45,396 bases of DNA from JAJYVT01 sp027339205 (GTDB taxonomy: Bacteria > Actinomycetota > Acidimicrobiia > Acidimicrobiales > RAAP-2): assembly GCA_027339205.1 (NCBI GenBank), contig DAHWOV010000094.1, positions 1-45,396 on the forward strand. The letters run 5' to 3'. The notes under the pieces are model-generated. The model worked only from the letters and a program-made list of their open reading frames with translations. It did not search any database and was not told where the DNA came from. The position numbers were made by a program, and so were the translations under genes. The stretch's first letter is position 1; the number at the start of each line of letters is the position of its first letter. Shown here piece by piece: positions 1 through 7,691 of this stretch.

Positions 1-1
1 C

Positions 2-244
2 AAGGGGAACTTCTGGGGAGGCGGCTACTACACACCCAAGGCGCAGAAGCTGATCGACGCCGTGGAGACCAAGCCGGGCCTGAAGCCCCTCTACGCGGCC
101 GAGAACTACCTCTCGAAGAACCTGGCTTCTCTGTGGTGGCCGCTCCAGGACCACGCCATCGTCGCGGTGAAAGGCGACCTCTCGGGCTGGCAGAACCTCA
201 GCCCGTACGGCGCCTTCGTCCCTCAGACCTGGTACGTGAAATAG
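2..244 (+). CDS. ABC peptide-type solute-binding protein, C-terminal fragment (cut by window edge)
   Basis: This is the last 80 codons of an extracytoplasmic solute-binding protein of the peptide/nickel class (SBP_bac_5 family), ending at TAA 242-244. The visible residues (GNFWGGGYYTPKAQKLI, NYLSKNLASLWWPLQ, QTWYVK) align almost residue for residue with the C-terminus of the complete protein encoded by the next gene, so the two are tandem paralogues. Such lipoprotein or secreted binding proteins deliver oligopeptides or similar ligands to a DppB/DppC-type permease. The open frame continues off the left edge, so the start and signal peptide are not visible. The substrate cannot be inferred. 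Confidence 0.9.
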   Translation, partial: KGNFWGGGYYTPKAQKLIDAVETKPGLKPLYAAENYLSKNLASLWWPLQDHAIVAVKGDLSGWQNLSPYGAFVPQTWYVK

Positions 245-342
245 TTCTCAGGATCCGCGTCACACGAGGCGTGCCCCGATGAACCCGATCGACCGGTCGA
301 AACGTGCCTGCAGGGGTCCTGGAACAGGCCCGTCGTGTAGCG

Positions 343-445
343 TCGCCGCAGCCGTCAAAGTCGCCGCAGTCGCCGCAGCCGCCGCAGCCGCCGCAGCCGC
401 CGCAGCCGCCGCAGCCGCCGCAGCCGCCAAAGTCGCCAGAGTCCC
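343..445. repeat. 9-bp tandem repeat in the spacer between two solute-binding-protein genes
   Basis: Six perfect copies of gccgcagcc occupy 372-425, flanked on both sides by degenerate copies containing gtcgccgca and gccaaagtc. The array lies in the 267-base spacer 245-511 between the two paralogous binding-protein genes. It opens poly-alanine reading frames on both strands, but these have no plausible start context and I do not call them genes. The unit length (9 bp) equals that of the coding repeat just downstream at 716-787. Confidence 0.9.
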
Positions 446-511
446 CACGATCGTCGGAGTAGTCAGTCGTCCCATGCTGGGAAACATGTTGGGAAAGAGG
501 TGGAGCTCGTG

Positions 512-2506
512 ATGCTGCTGTCGCCGAGTGGTGCCGAGTCAGTGGGGCGGAAGCGCCAGGCGAAGCGCGGCGTCCAACTGCTCTTCCGGACCCGAGCCCG
601 CTCGCTTTCTTTGCCCGGCCGTTGGTCGGGCGTGGTGTCCGCCGGAATGGCACTGCTCTTCACGGTCGGCCTCCTCGGGCTCGGGACCGGCCTGTCCGGA
701 GGCGTCGCCGGGGCGAGCCAGAAGAGCCCGAACAGCCCGAAGAGCCCGAAGAGCCCGAAGAGCCCGAACAGCCAGAAGAGCCCGAAGATCGTGACAGGTG
801 GGAACGCCAGCTACTCGCTCCTTCCCGGGGACGTCTTCACATGGATCATCCCGATCGAGAGCCAGACCGCCTACGAGCCCTACCAGACCAACGTCGAGGA
901 CGAGACCTACCTGCCTCTCTTCTGGTTCGGCAAGGGCTCCAAGACCGGCATCAACTACAAGCTCTCGATCGCCGACCCGCCGACGTGGACCAACGGCGAC
1001 AAAACGGTCACCATCCACATGAAGAGCACCTACAAGTGGTCGACAGGCGCGCCGGTCACATCGAAGGATGTCCAGTTCTTCTACGAGCTGTACCAGGCCG
1101 GCAAGAAGAACATCGGGAACTACCTGCCCGGCCTGTTCCCCGACAATGTCGCGAGCATCTCGTACCCGAGCGCCTACACGGTCGTGCTCAACCTGAAGAA
1201 GGCCTACAACCCGACATGGTACACGGGCAACCAGCTCGGCTGGATCTACCCGCTCCCGTACCAGGCGTGGGACAAGACGTCGCCGACAGGGGCGGGCAGC
1301 CTCGCCAATTCATCCACTCTTGCGGGAGCGAAGGCAGTCTTCACATTCATCTTCACTCAGGCGAAGCACCGCCAGACGTACGGCACAAACCCGATGTGGA
1401 AGGTCGTCGACGGCCCGTTCGTGATCACATCGTACGACGCCGTCACCCACGCGGCGACCTTCGCCCGCAACACCCATTACACCGGGCCTACAAAGCCGCA
1501 CCTTGCGAGCTACAGCGTGTACTCCTACACAACAACGACCTCCGAGCTCAACGCGTTGCGCTCGGGGAAGATCACCTTCGGCTACATCCCCTACGGCGAT
1601 CTGTCCCAGGTCTCCTACCTGAAGAGCCACGGCTACTCGATCAAGGCGTGGCCGATCTTCTACAACGAGGTCGTCGAGCTGGGCTACACGTCCAAGACAT
1701 GGGGACCGCTGGCCAAGCAGCTGTACATCCGCCAAGCCCTCCAGCACCTCATCACAGAGAAGCTCTTCATCACAAAGACCCTCGGAGGGTACGGCCTTCC
1801 CGACTACGGTCCGGTCGCCGCCTACCCGCACTCGAACGTCATCAGCCCCGCGCTGTACAAGGACCCCTATCCCTACAGCCCCCAGGCCGCGGCGAAGCTG
1901 CTCTCCGAGCACGGCTGGGCCAAGGGCAGCGGAGGGGTGGACGTCTGCAAGCGGCCCGGCACCGGCTCCAGCGACTGCGGCAAGGGCATCGCCAAGGGCA
2001 GGAAGCTCACATTCCTCTTCATGTACTCGACGGGGACAACAGCCTATGTCGCCGAGGTCGACGCGTTCGCCTCCAAAGCGAAGTCGGTGGGGTTCGACCT
2101 CAAGCTCGACGGCCAGACCGTCACAACCATGTACTCGATCGCCGGGGTCTGCCCGACATCGCCGCCGTGCAAGTGGGGACTCGCGGGCTACGCCGGATGG
2201 TTCTGGAACTACGGGCAGTACGAGCTCCTCCCGTCGGCGGAGGACGAGTTCGGGAGGGGCAACTACTGGGGAGGCGGCTACTACACAAAGAAGGCGCAGC
2301 ACCTCATCACAGCCGCCGAGACGTCGAAGGGCACCAAGGCCCTCTTCGAGGACGAGAACTACCTCTCGAAGAACGTGGCGTCCCTGTGGTGGCCACTCCA
2401 GAACTGGGAGGTCGTCGCGGCGAAGAAGAGCCTCTCGGGCTGGCAGAAGCTGAACCCCTACGCGAACTACATGCCCCAGACGTGGTACTTCACGAGCTCG
2501 AGCTGA
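512..2506 (+). CDS. ABC transporter solute-binding protein, peptide/nickel class
   Basis: A 664-residue extracytoplasmic binding protein of the SBP_bac_5 (DppA/OppA) family that captures the ligand for the permeases encoded next. ATG 512 is preferred because GGAG at 502-505 sits 6 bases before it; in-frame GTG codons at 500 and 509 are alternatives. The N-terminus has a basic stretch (RKRQAKR) and then a hydrophobic segment (GMALLFTVGLLGLGTGL), a Sec-type signal or anchor. A low-complexity linker of repeated S-P-K/N triplets follows (DNA 716-787). The mature part contains typical family stretches such as YKWSTGAPVTSKDVQFFYEL and LRQALQHLI-like helices. At about 660 residues it is longer than the usual 500-550. 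Thr codon ACA is unusually frequent for so GC-rich a gene. The ligand is unknown; the downstream amidohydrolase suggests an amide- or peptide-like compound. Confidence 0.92.
   Translation: MLLSPSGAESVGRKRQAKRGVQLLFRTRARSLSLPGRWSGVVSAGMALLFTVGLLGLGTGLSGGVAGASQKSPNSPKSPKSPKSPNSQKSPKIVTGGNASYSLLPGDVFTWIIPIESQTAYEPYQTNVEDETYLPLFWFGKGSKTGINYKLSIADPPTWTNGDKTVTIHMKSTYKWSTGAPVTSKDVQFFYELYQAGKKNIGNYLPGLFPDNVASISYPSAYTVVLNLKKAYNPTWYTGNQLGWIYPLPYQAWDKTSPTGAGSLANSSTLAGAKAVFTFIFTQAKHRQTYGTNPMWKVVDGPFVITSYDAVTHAATFARNTHYTGPTKPHLASYSVYSYTTTTSELNALRSGKITFGYIPYGDLSQVSYLKSHGYSIKAWPIFYNEVVELGYTSKTWGPLAKQLYIRQALQHLITEKLFITKTLGGYGLPDYGPVAAYPHSNVISPALYKDPYPYSPQAAAKLLSEHGWAKGSGGVDVCKRPGTGSSDCGKGIAKGRKLTFLFMYSTGTTAYVAEVDAFASKAKSVGFDLKLDGQTVTTMYSIAGVCPTSPPCKWGLAGYAGWFWNYGQYELLPSAEDEFGRGNYWGGGYYTKKAQHLITAAETSKGTKALFEDENYLSKNVASLWWPLQNWEVVAAKKSLSGWQKLNPYANYMPQTWYFTSSS
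716..787 (+). repeat. 9-bp coding tandem repeat (SPK/SPN linker)
   Basis: Eight in-frame copies of agcccgaag (variants agcccgaac, agccagaag) encode a Ser-Pro-Lys/Asn linker just after the signal segment of the binding protein. It is probably a flexible, positively charged spacer between the membrane and the folded domain. The partial paralogue at the right edge of the window has a short version (SKASKSPK), so the repeat number appears to differ between paralogues. Confidence 0.9.
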
Positions 2507-2625
2507 GCGCGTGCGAGCGCGGCCTGGGTGTTCGCCACCGCAGGGTTCGTGCTCCCGGCGGCTGCCGGCGCGCGTCCGGGTGGGTGGCCGTCCCCCATCG
2601 CCAGCTGGAAGAGACCTGACGCGCC

Positions 2626-3567
2626 GTGATCGGCTACCTCGTTCGCCGGCTGTTCCAGGCGGTGATCGTGCTCCTGCTCGTCACGATCATCGTCTTCGTG
2701 CTCCTCCACGCGTTGCCCGGCGGTCTCGTCCGGGCCCAGCTCGGCGCGAAGGCGAGCAAGTTCGAAGTTCGCCAGCTCACCATCCAAGAGGGACTCACAA
2801 AGCCGCTCCCGGTCCAGTACGGCATCTGGCTCTCGAACCTTCTCCACGGCAACCTCGGGTTCGCGTACAAGCAGGAGACCCCGGTCCTCACGCTCATCGG
2901 TGAGACCTTCCCCCGCACACTCATCCTCGCAGGGTCCGGTCTCTTCCTCGCCGCGGTCTTCGCCATCCCGCTCGGCGTCCTCCAGGGCGGGCGGCGGAAC
3001 TCGCTGATGGACTACGGCGTCTCGGGTTTCCTGCTCACCACGTACTCGACGCCGTACCAGCTCCTCGGGGTCCTCCTCATCTTCATCCTCGCCATCCAGC
3101 TCAACATCTTCCCCGCGAACGCCACAAACTTCGGCCAGAGCCTCGGCACCGACATCAGCGTGCTCGTGCTGCCGGTCCTCACGCTCTTTCTCGGCAACAT
3201 CGCCTACTTCAGCCGGTACGTGCGGAGCTCGGTGATCGACAACCTCAATGAGGACTACGTCCGGACCGCCAGGGCGAAGGGCGCTTCCAGGGTGAGGATC
3301 CTTGTGCGCCACGTGATGCGCAACTCCCTCCTGCCCTTCGTGTCGGCAGTGGGGCTGAGCCTTCCGACACTGGTGAGCGGGACGCTGGTCATCGAAGTGC
3401 TCTTCAACTATCCAGGGATGGGCACCTATTTCTGGCACGCGCAGCAGGACCGGACATACCCCCTCGTCCTCGGGATCCTGCTCGTGGTCACCGTGCTCGT
3501 CGTCGTCGGCAACCTCTTCGCGGACCTCACCTACGCGGTCCTCGACCCCCGCATCCGCTATGACTGA
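2626..3567 (+). CDS. ABC transporter permease, DppB/OppB type
   Basis: A 313-residue integral membrane subunit of a peptide-type ABC importer. The N-terminus VIGYLVRRLFQAVIVLLLVTIIVF is the characteristic first transmembrane helix of DppB-like permeases, and the family's EAA loop is visible as YVRTARAKGASRVRILVRHVMRNSLLP, followed by GTLVIEVLFNYPGMG. GTG 2626 is chosen because it begins exactly at the family N-terminus, with GGAAGAG about 12 bases upstream. It lies 119 bases after the binding-protein gene and overlaps the next permease by 8 bases, so the three are probably co-transcribed. No matching ATPase gene is in this stretch; it must be supplied from elsewhere or lie outside the window. 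Confidence 0.94.
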   Translation: MIGYLVRRLFQAVIVLLLVTIIVFVLLHALPGGLVRAQLGAKASKFEVRQLTIQEGLTKPLPVQYGIWLSNLLHGNLGFAYKQETPVLTLIGETFPRTLILAGSGLFLAAVFAIPLGVLQGGRRNSLMDYGVSGFLLTTYSTPYQLLGVLLIFILAIQLNIFPANATNFGQSLGTDISVLVLPVLTLFLGNIAYFSRYVRSSVIDNLNEDYVRTARAKGASRVRILVRHVMRNSLLPFVSAVGLSLPTLVSGTLVIEVLFNYPGMGTYFWHAQQDRTYPLVLGILLVVTVLVVVGNLFADLTYAVLDPRIRYD

Positions 3568-4540
3568 GCTGCCGCCGGCGGACGAACGCCCCGCGACCCT
3601 CTTCGCGCGGCCCGCGGGCACGTTGGTCGACGCGCCCGCACATCTTCCCGCCGCGGAGCTCCCGAGCGCCCCGGGAGGGTCCTCGCGCTGGAGCAACTGG
3701 CGCCAGGAGGCGAGGGTCTTCGCGGCCAACCGCATGGCGCTGGTGAGCCTGATCTTCTTCGTCGCCCTGCTGCTCTTCTGCTTCGTCGGGCCGATGCTCT
3801 ACAAGTCCACACAGACCTCGACGACACTGTTGAACGCGAACCTCGCGCCGTCGGCGCAGTTCCCGCTCGGCACCGATCCCGAGGGCTTCAGCGTGCTCGG
3901 CCGCCTGATGATCGGAGGTCAGAGCACGATCGAGGTGGGCTTGTTCGTGGCGATCTTCTCCACGGGGTTCGGCGCTGTGTGGGGGGCGCTCGCCGGCTAC
4001 GTCGGCGGCGTCGTCGACGCCGTGCTCATGCGCGTGGTCGACACGGCGCTCTCGATTCCCTACCTGTTCCTCGCGGTCCTCCTCGCCACGCTGTTCGCGC
4101 CCTCGCTGTGGCTCATCGTGCTGACCATCACCGCGGTGAGCTGGCCGTCGACGGCGCGCATCGTCCGGGGGGAGACGCTCTCCCTGCGCACGCGCGACTA
4201 CGTGACGGCGGGCAGGGGCTTCGGCGGACGGCAGATCGGGCTGGTCAGCCGCCACATCATGCCCAATTCCATCGGGTCGATCGTGGTCAACTTCACGCTC
4301 AGGGTCGCCACAGCGATCTTCATCTTCGCCCTGCTCGCCTATCTCGGTCTCGGCGTGCCGCCCCCCGGGACGAGCTGGGGGCAGATGCTCCAGCAGGGCA
4401 TCACACACCTCTACGACAACTACTGGTGGGAGCTGTGGCTGCCCGGCGTGGCGATCGTCCTCACCGTCATCGCGATCAGCGCGATCGGCGACGGCTTCTA
4501 CGACGTGGTCGTGAAGCGCCAGGCCTCGGAGAGGTCGTGA
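3560..4540 (+). CDS. ABC transporter permease, DppC/OppC type
   Basis: A 326-residue second membrane subunit of the peptide-type importer. It has a long cytoplasmic N-terminus, then the DppC signature region (FAANRMALVSLIFFVALLLF), a periplasmic-side segment with FPLGTDPEGFSVLGRLMIGG matching the family 'G TD.. G RD' region, and an EAA loop (RDYVTAGRGFGGRQIGLVSRHIMPNS). ATG 3560 overlaps the end of the preceding permease gene, and its TGA overlaps the GTG of the next gene (GTGA at 4537-4540), which indicates translational coupling. It presumably pairs with the upstream permease as the translocation pore. Confidence 0.94.
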   Translation: MTELPPADERPATLFARPAGTLVDAPAHLPAAELPSAPGGSSRWSNWRQEARVFAANRMALVSLIFFVALLLFCFVGPMLYKSTQTSTTLLNANLAPSAQFPLGTDPEGFSVLGRLMIGGQSTIEVGLFVAIFSTGFGAVWGALAGYVGGVVDAVLMRVVDTALSIPYLFLAVLLATLFAPSLWLIVLTITAVSWPSTARIVRGETLSLRTRDYVTAGRGFGGRQIGLVSRHIMPNSIGSIVVNFTLRVATAIFIFALLAYLGLGVPPPGTSWGQMLQQGITHLYDNYWWELWLPGVAIVLTVIAISAIGDGFYDVVVKRQASERS

Positions 4541-6276
4541 CCGGGTCGTCCTCGGCAGGCGCCGGCAAGGCCAGCCTGGCGCTCGTCTCGGGGAAGGTCG
4601 TCCCTGATCCGCTCGTTGCACGTGCCTTCGAGGCGATCGCGGTCGCCGGCAGCGACGTGCTCGCCGTCGGGAGCGACGAGGAGGTGCGGGACCTCGTCGG
4701 CCCGCGTACCCGGGTCGTCGACCTGCGCGGCCGGCTCGTGCTCCCGGCGTTCGGCGACGCCCACGTCCACCCGGTGAGCGGTGGACTGGAGAGCCTCCGG
4801 TGCGATCTCAGCGGGCTGCGGACGCGCGCGGCCTGCCTCGACGCCGTCGCGGCGTTCAGTCGGGACCTCCCAGCCGACGCGTGGGTGCTCGGGGGCGGCT
4901 GGTCCATGGAGTCGTTTCCCGGCGGTGTGCCCGACGCCGCCGACCTGGACGCCGTCGTGGGCGGCCGGCCGGCGTTCCTCCCCAACCGCGACCACCACAG
5001 CGCGTGGGTCAGCTCTGGCGCCCTCGCTCTGGCGGGCATCGACGCGTCGACGCCGGACCCCAAGGGTGGGCGCATCGAGCGCCGAGCCGACGGCTCGCCG
5101 TCCGGAGCGCTCCACGAGGACGCGATGAGGCTCGTCGCCCGGCTCATCCCGCGCCCGGGCCCCGAGGAGCTGATGCGGGCGCTGGTCGCGGGGCAGCGAC
5201 GTCTCCATGCGGTCGGAATCACCCACTACCAGGACGCATGCGTGGGAGAGGCAGGGGAGCTCGGCGTCCCCGACACCTTCGACACCTACGTGCGGGCAGC
5301 CGCCGACGGGACGCTCACGGCCCAGGTCGTGGGCGCGCTGTGGTGGGACCGGCTGCGGGGCCCCGAGCAGCTGGACGACCTGCGCACCCGCCGGGAAAAG
5401 GCAGGCCCGACCCTCGGAGAGGGCGTGCGCCACGTCAGCGGGTCGGAGGGTGCCACGGGGAGCTTCCGGGCGAGCACCGTCAAGATCATGGTGGACGGCG
5501 TCTGCGAGACCTTCACCGCCGCCATGTCGACCCCGTACCTCGGCAAGGACGGCCGGCCGTCCACCCACCGCGGGGACCTCTTCATCGACCCCGAGGCGCT
5601 CGCGACGGCGGTGCGGGCGGCGGCGGCGGCCGGGTTCCAGGTCCACTTCCACGCGATCGGCGACCGGGCCGTGCACGTCGCGCTCGACGCGCTCGCCGGG
5701 CTGTCGCCCGAGGCGCGCGCCGCGGGCCGGCACCACCTCGCACACCTGCAATTCATCGAGCCCCGTGACCTGGCGCGCTTCGCCGAGCTCGATGCGGTCG
5801 CGAACTTCCAGCCGCTGTGGGCGTGCCACGAGCCCCAGATGGACGACCTCACGATCCCCTTCGTCGGACCCGAGCGCGCCGAGTGGCAGTACAGCATCGG
5901 CTCGCTCTCGCGCCTGGGTGCCCGTGTCGCCTTCGGCAGCGACTGGCCCGTCTCGAGCCCCGACCCGATCCAGGAGATCCACGTGGCGGTCAACCGCACC
6001 CTGTCCCTGCGCGAGGGCCGGCCCGGCGAGCCCGAGACGACGGTGCCGTTCCGTCCGGCCGAGGGGCTCTCCGTGCGCCAGGCGCTCTCCGCGTTCTCAG
6101 CCGGTGTGGCGTACGTGAACCACGAGGAGGACCGGGTCGGCGTGCTGACGCCGGCGCGGCGGGCCGACCTCGTGGTGCTCGACCAGGACGTCCTCTCCGT
6201 CCCTCCACACCAGATCGGCGACGCCTCGGTGGTGATGACCGTGGCGGGCGGCGTGGTCGTCTCCGGCGACGAGTGA
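4537..6276 (+). CDS. YtcJ-like metal-dependent amidohydrolase (amidohydrolase family 3)
   Basis: A 579-residue cytoplasmic hydrolase of the amidohydrolase superfamily, YtcJ-like branch, which acts on C-N bonds of unidentified substrates. Metal-binding motifs are visible: the HxH of LPAFGDAHVHP, a His-rich strand in FQVHFHAIGDRAVHVALDAL, HLQFIEP, and the late Asp in VAFGSDWPVSSPDP. The early strand ALVSGKVV and the closing GRADLVVLDQD form the small beta domain typical of the fold. GTG 4537 overlaps the stop of the DppC-type gene, so I place it in the uptake operon. By inference the importer may bring in an amide or N-acyl compound that this enzyme cleaves. The frame is open far upstream of 4537, but that part is a shadow of the permease gene. 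Confidence 0.88.
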   Translation: MTGSSSAGAGKASLALVSGKVVPDPLVARAFEAIAVAGSDVLAVGSDEEVRDLVGPRTRVVDLRGRLVLPAFGDAHVHPVSGGLESLRCDLSGLRTRAACLDAVAAFSRDLPADAWVLGGGWSMESFPGGVPDAADLDAVVGGRPAFLPNRDHHSAWVSSGALALAGIDASTPDPKGGRIERRADGSPSGALHEDAMRLVARLIPRPGPEELMRALVAGQRRLHAVGITHYQDACVGEAGELGVPDTFDTYVRAAADGTLTAQVVGALWWDRLRGPEQLDDLRTRREKAGPTLGEGVRHVSGSEGATGSFRASTVKIMVDGVCETFTAAMSTPYLGKDGRPSTHRGDLFIDPEALATAVRAAAAAGFQVHFHAIGDRAVHVALDALAGLSPEARAAGRHHLAHLQFIEPRDLARFAELDAVANFQPLWACHEPQMDDLTIPFVGPERAEWQYSIGSLSRLGARVAFGSDWPVSSPDPIQEIHVAVNRTLSLREGRPGEPETTVPFRPAEGLSVRQALSAFSAGVAYVNHEEDRVGVLTPARRADLVVLDQDVLSVPPHQIGDASVVMTVAGGVVVSGDE

Positions 6277-6326
6277 GCTCGGGTGCGACCCCCAAGCCGT
6301 AGCGGAGCAGCCGGCCGCTGCGTGCC

Positions 6327-7604
6327 TCACCTTGAAGAGGCCGGGTGCTCGCCGGCAAGGAGGTAGCCGCCGCCTGACGGGCTCGCCACCATGGCGAAGA
6401 ACCGGTCGCCGGTCGCCTGCCCGCCCGTCGAGCCGTAGAAGGGAGCGCCGAAGCTGAAGACCCCTCCGTCGGCGGCCACGAGCCAGTAGCCGCCGGTCGC
6501 CGAATCGGTGGCCATGCCGACCACCGGCTGGGCGAGGTGCTCTCCTGCCATCGAGCCGTAGAAGCGGGCGTCGCCGAAGCTGAAGACCCCTCCGTCGGCG
6601 GCGACCAGCCAGTAGCCGCGCCCGTCGGGGGTCGCCGCCATGCCGACCACCGGCTGGGCGAGGTGCTTTCCTGCCATCGAGCCGTAGAAGGGGACACCGG
6701 TCGAGACCACGTCGCCATCCTGGTTGACGAGCCAGTAGCCGCTCGCCGTCCCGGCGGCGCCCGCGTAGGGGGCGCTGGAGGTGATTGGAGCTCCCGGTGA
6801 CGGCACCTTGCCGAACGCGTAGACGGCGCTCGTCTGGGGCTGTGGGGCCTGGTGCCCGCAGATCGAGACGAAGCTGTACCCCTTGGCGCGCAGGCCGGTG
6901 ATGATCCGGGGCAGGGCTGCGACCGTTTGCGATCGTGTGCCGCCCCCGTCGTGCATGTCGACCACCGCTCCGGGGAAGGCGGCATCGACCACTGCGTCCA
7001 CGATCGCTGTCACTCCGGGCATCGCCCAGTCCCGCGGGTCGATCGAATAGCTCATCGCCGTGAGGCCGTACGCGGCGATCCGTCCGAGGACGGTCGCGTT
7101 CCAGGCGTCGTACGGCGGCCGCAGGCAGTTCGGGGTGAGGCCGGTGACGGCGTGGATCTCGTGCTGGGCCTCCTCGATCTGGGCGTCGATCTGCGCGACC
7201 GAAAGCGTCGCCAGGTCGGGATGGCTCCAGGTGTGGTCTTCGACGGGGTAGCCGGCGGCCGCCACCATCTCGGAGTACTGCGGGTAGTCGGCCACCTCTT
7301 CTCCGATCTCGAAGAACGTCGCCGGCACGTGGTACTGCTCGAGCACCGCGAGGACCTTTGGGGTGAAGGGCCCGGGGCCGTCGTCGAAGGTGAGCGCGAT
7401 CACTTGTTTTCCCGCCGTCGAGGCGCCTCCCGGAGCCTGCCAGGTGTAGAAGGCGGGTTGGCCCGCCTGGCCCGCCTGACCCGCCTGGCCCGCCTGGCCC
7501 GCCTGGGCGCCGACCGCCTGGGCCGTGCCGAGGCCGAGCAGGCTCAGCGCTGCAGCGCCGGCAACGACCAGTCGCGCCATGCGGCTCATGGTGTGGTGTT
7601 CCAT
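6327..7604 (-). CDS. Secreted polysaccharide deacetylase with C-terminal GYWLVAADGG repeats
   Basis: A 425-residue extracellular protein. A signal peptide (MARLVVAGAAALSLLGLGTAQAVGAQ) is followed by a Gly-Gln-Ala linker (five 9-bp repeats at 7461-7505). The NodB-type catalytic domain has the metal/catalytic motif ALTFDDGPGPFTPKVL, the second motif HTWSHPDL (HxxSH) and RPPYDAW. The last 150 residues are about three 42-residue repeats (GYWLVAADGGVFSFGDARFYGS type), widespread in secreted proteins of Acidimicrobiia, that could bind wall glycans. The role is probably deacetylation of peptidoglycan or another N-acetylated polysaccharide. ATG 7604 has GAGG 8 bases upstream. A DosR-box-like element lies 36 bases upstream of the start (7641-7654). 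The 3' end faces the amidohydrolase gene convergently. Confidence 0.92.
   Translation of the reverse strand: MEHHTMSRMARLVVAGAAALSLLGLGTAQAVGAQAGQAGQAGQAGQAGQPAFYTWQAPGGASTAGKQVIALTFDDGPGPFTPKVLAVLEQYHVPATFFEIGEEVADYPQYSEMVAAAGYPVEDHTWSHPDLATLSVAQIDAQIEEAQHEIHAVTGLTPNCLRPPYDAWNATVLGRIAAYGLTAMSYSIDPRDWAMPGVTAIVDAVVDAAFPGAVVDMHDGGGTRSQTVAALPRIITGLRAKGYSFVSICGHQAPQPQTSAVYAFGKVPSPGAPITSSAPYAGAAGTASGYWLVNQDGDVVSTGVPFYGSMAGKHLAQPVVGMAATPDGRGYWLVAADGGVFSFGDARFYGSMAGEHLAQPVVGMATDSATGGYWLVAADGGVFSFGAPFYGSTGGQATGDRFFAMVASPSGGGYLLAGEHPASSR
6427..6700 (-). repeat. 126-bp tandem coding repeat (42-residue units) in the deacetylase gene
   Basis: Blocks such as aagctgaagacccctccgtc at 6451 and 6577, and gccatgccgaccaccggctg at 6511 and 6637, recur with exactly 126-bp spacing. 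The DNA is nearly identical between copies, which implies recent duplication or gene conversion rather than only protein-level selection. A third, more diverged unit precedes them in the coding direction. Confidence 0.88.
7461..7505 (-). repeat. 9-bp coding tandem repeat (AGQ linker)
   Basis: Five copies of gcccgcctg (one with a leading a) encode Gly-Gln-Ala triplets between the signal peptide and catalytic domain of the deacetylase. The position after the signal peptide is the same as that of the SPK repeat in the binding protein at 716-787. Confidence 0.9.
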
Positions 7605-7640
7605 GTCACCATCCTCGGCTGTTCCCTGCTCGGAGGCGTA

Positions 7641-7654
7641 GGGCCGAAGGTCGG
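7641..7654. promoter_or_regulatory. DosR/DevR-box-like element upstream of the deacetylase gene
   Basis: GGGCCGAAGGTCGG fits GGGNC-N4-GTC but has a degraded right arm. It lies 36 bases before the ATG at 7604, the same distance as the better matches at 8651 and 39713. Against the mycobacterial core GGGACTWWAGTCCC it matches 9 of 14 positions. It is weak by itself and counted mainly because of its position. Confidence 0.4.
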
Positions 7655-7691
7655 ATCCGCGCCTGGGACCCGGTGCGCGCCCGCGGAGGGC

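Noticed and set aside
260..512. Poly-alanine reading frames on both strands around the 9-bp repeat
   Set aside because: They arise simply because the gccgcagcc array is open in several frames. There is no ribosome site and no sequence outside the repeat that looks like protein.
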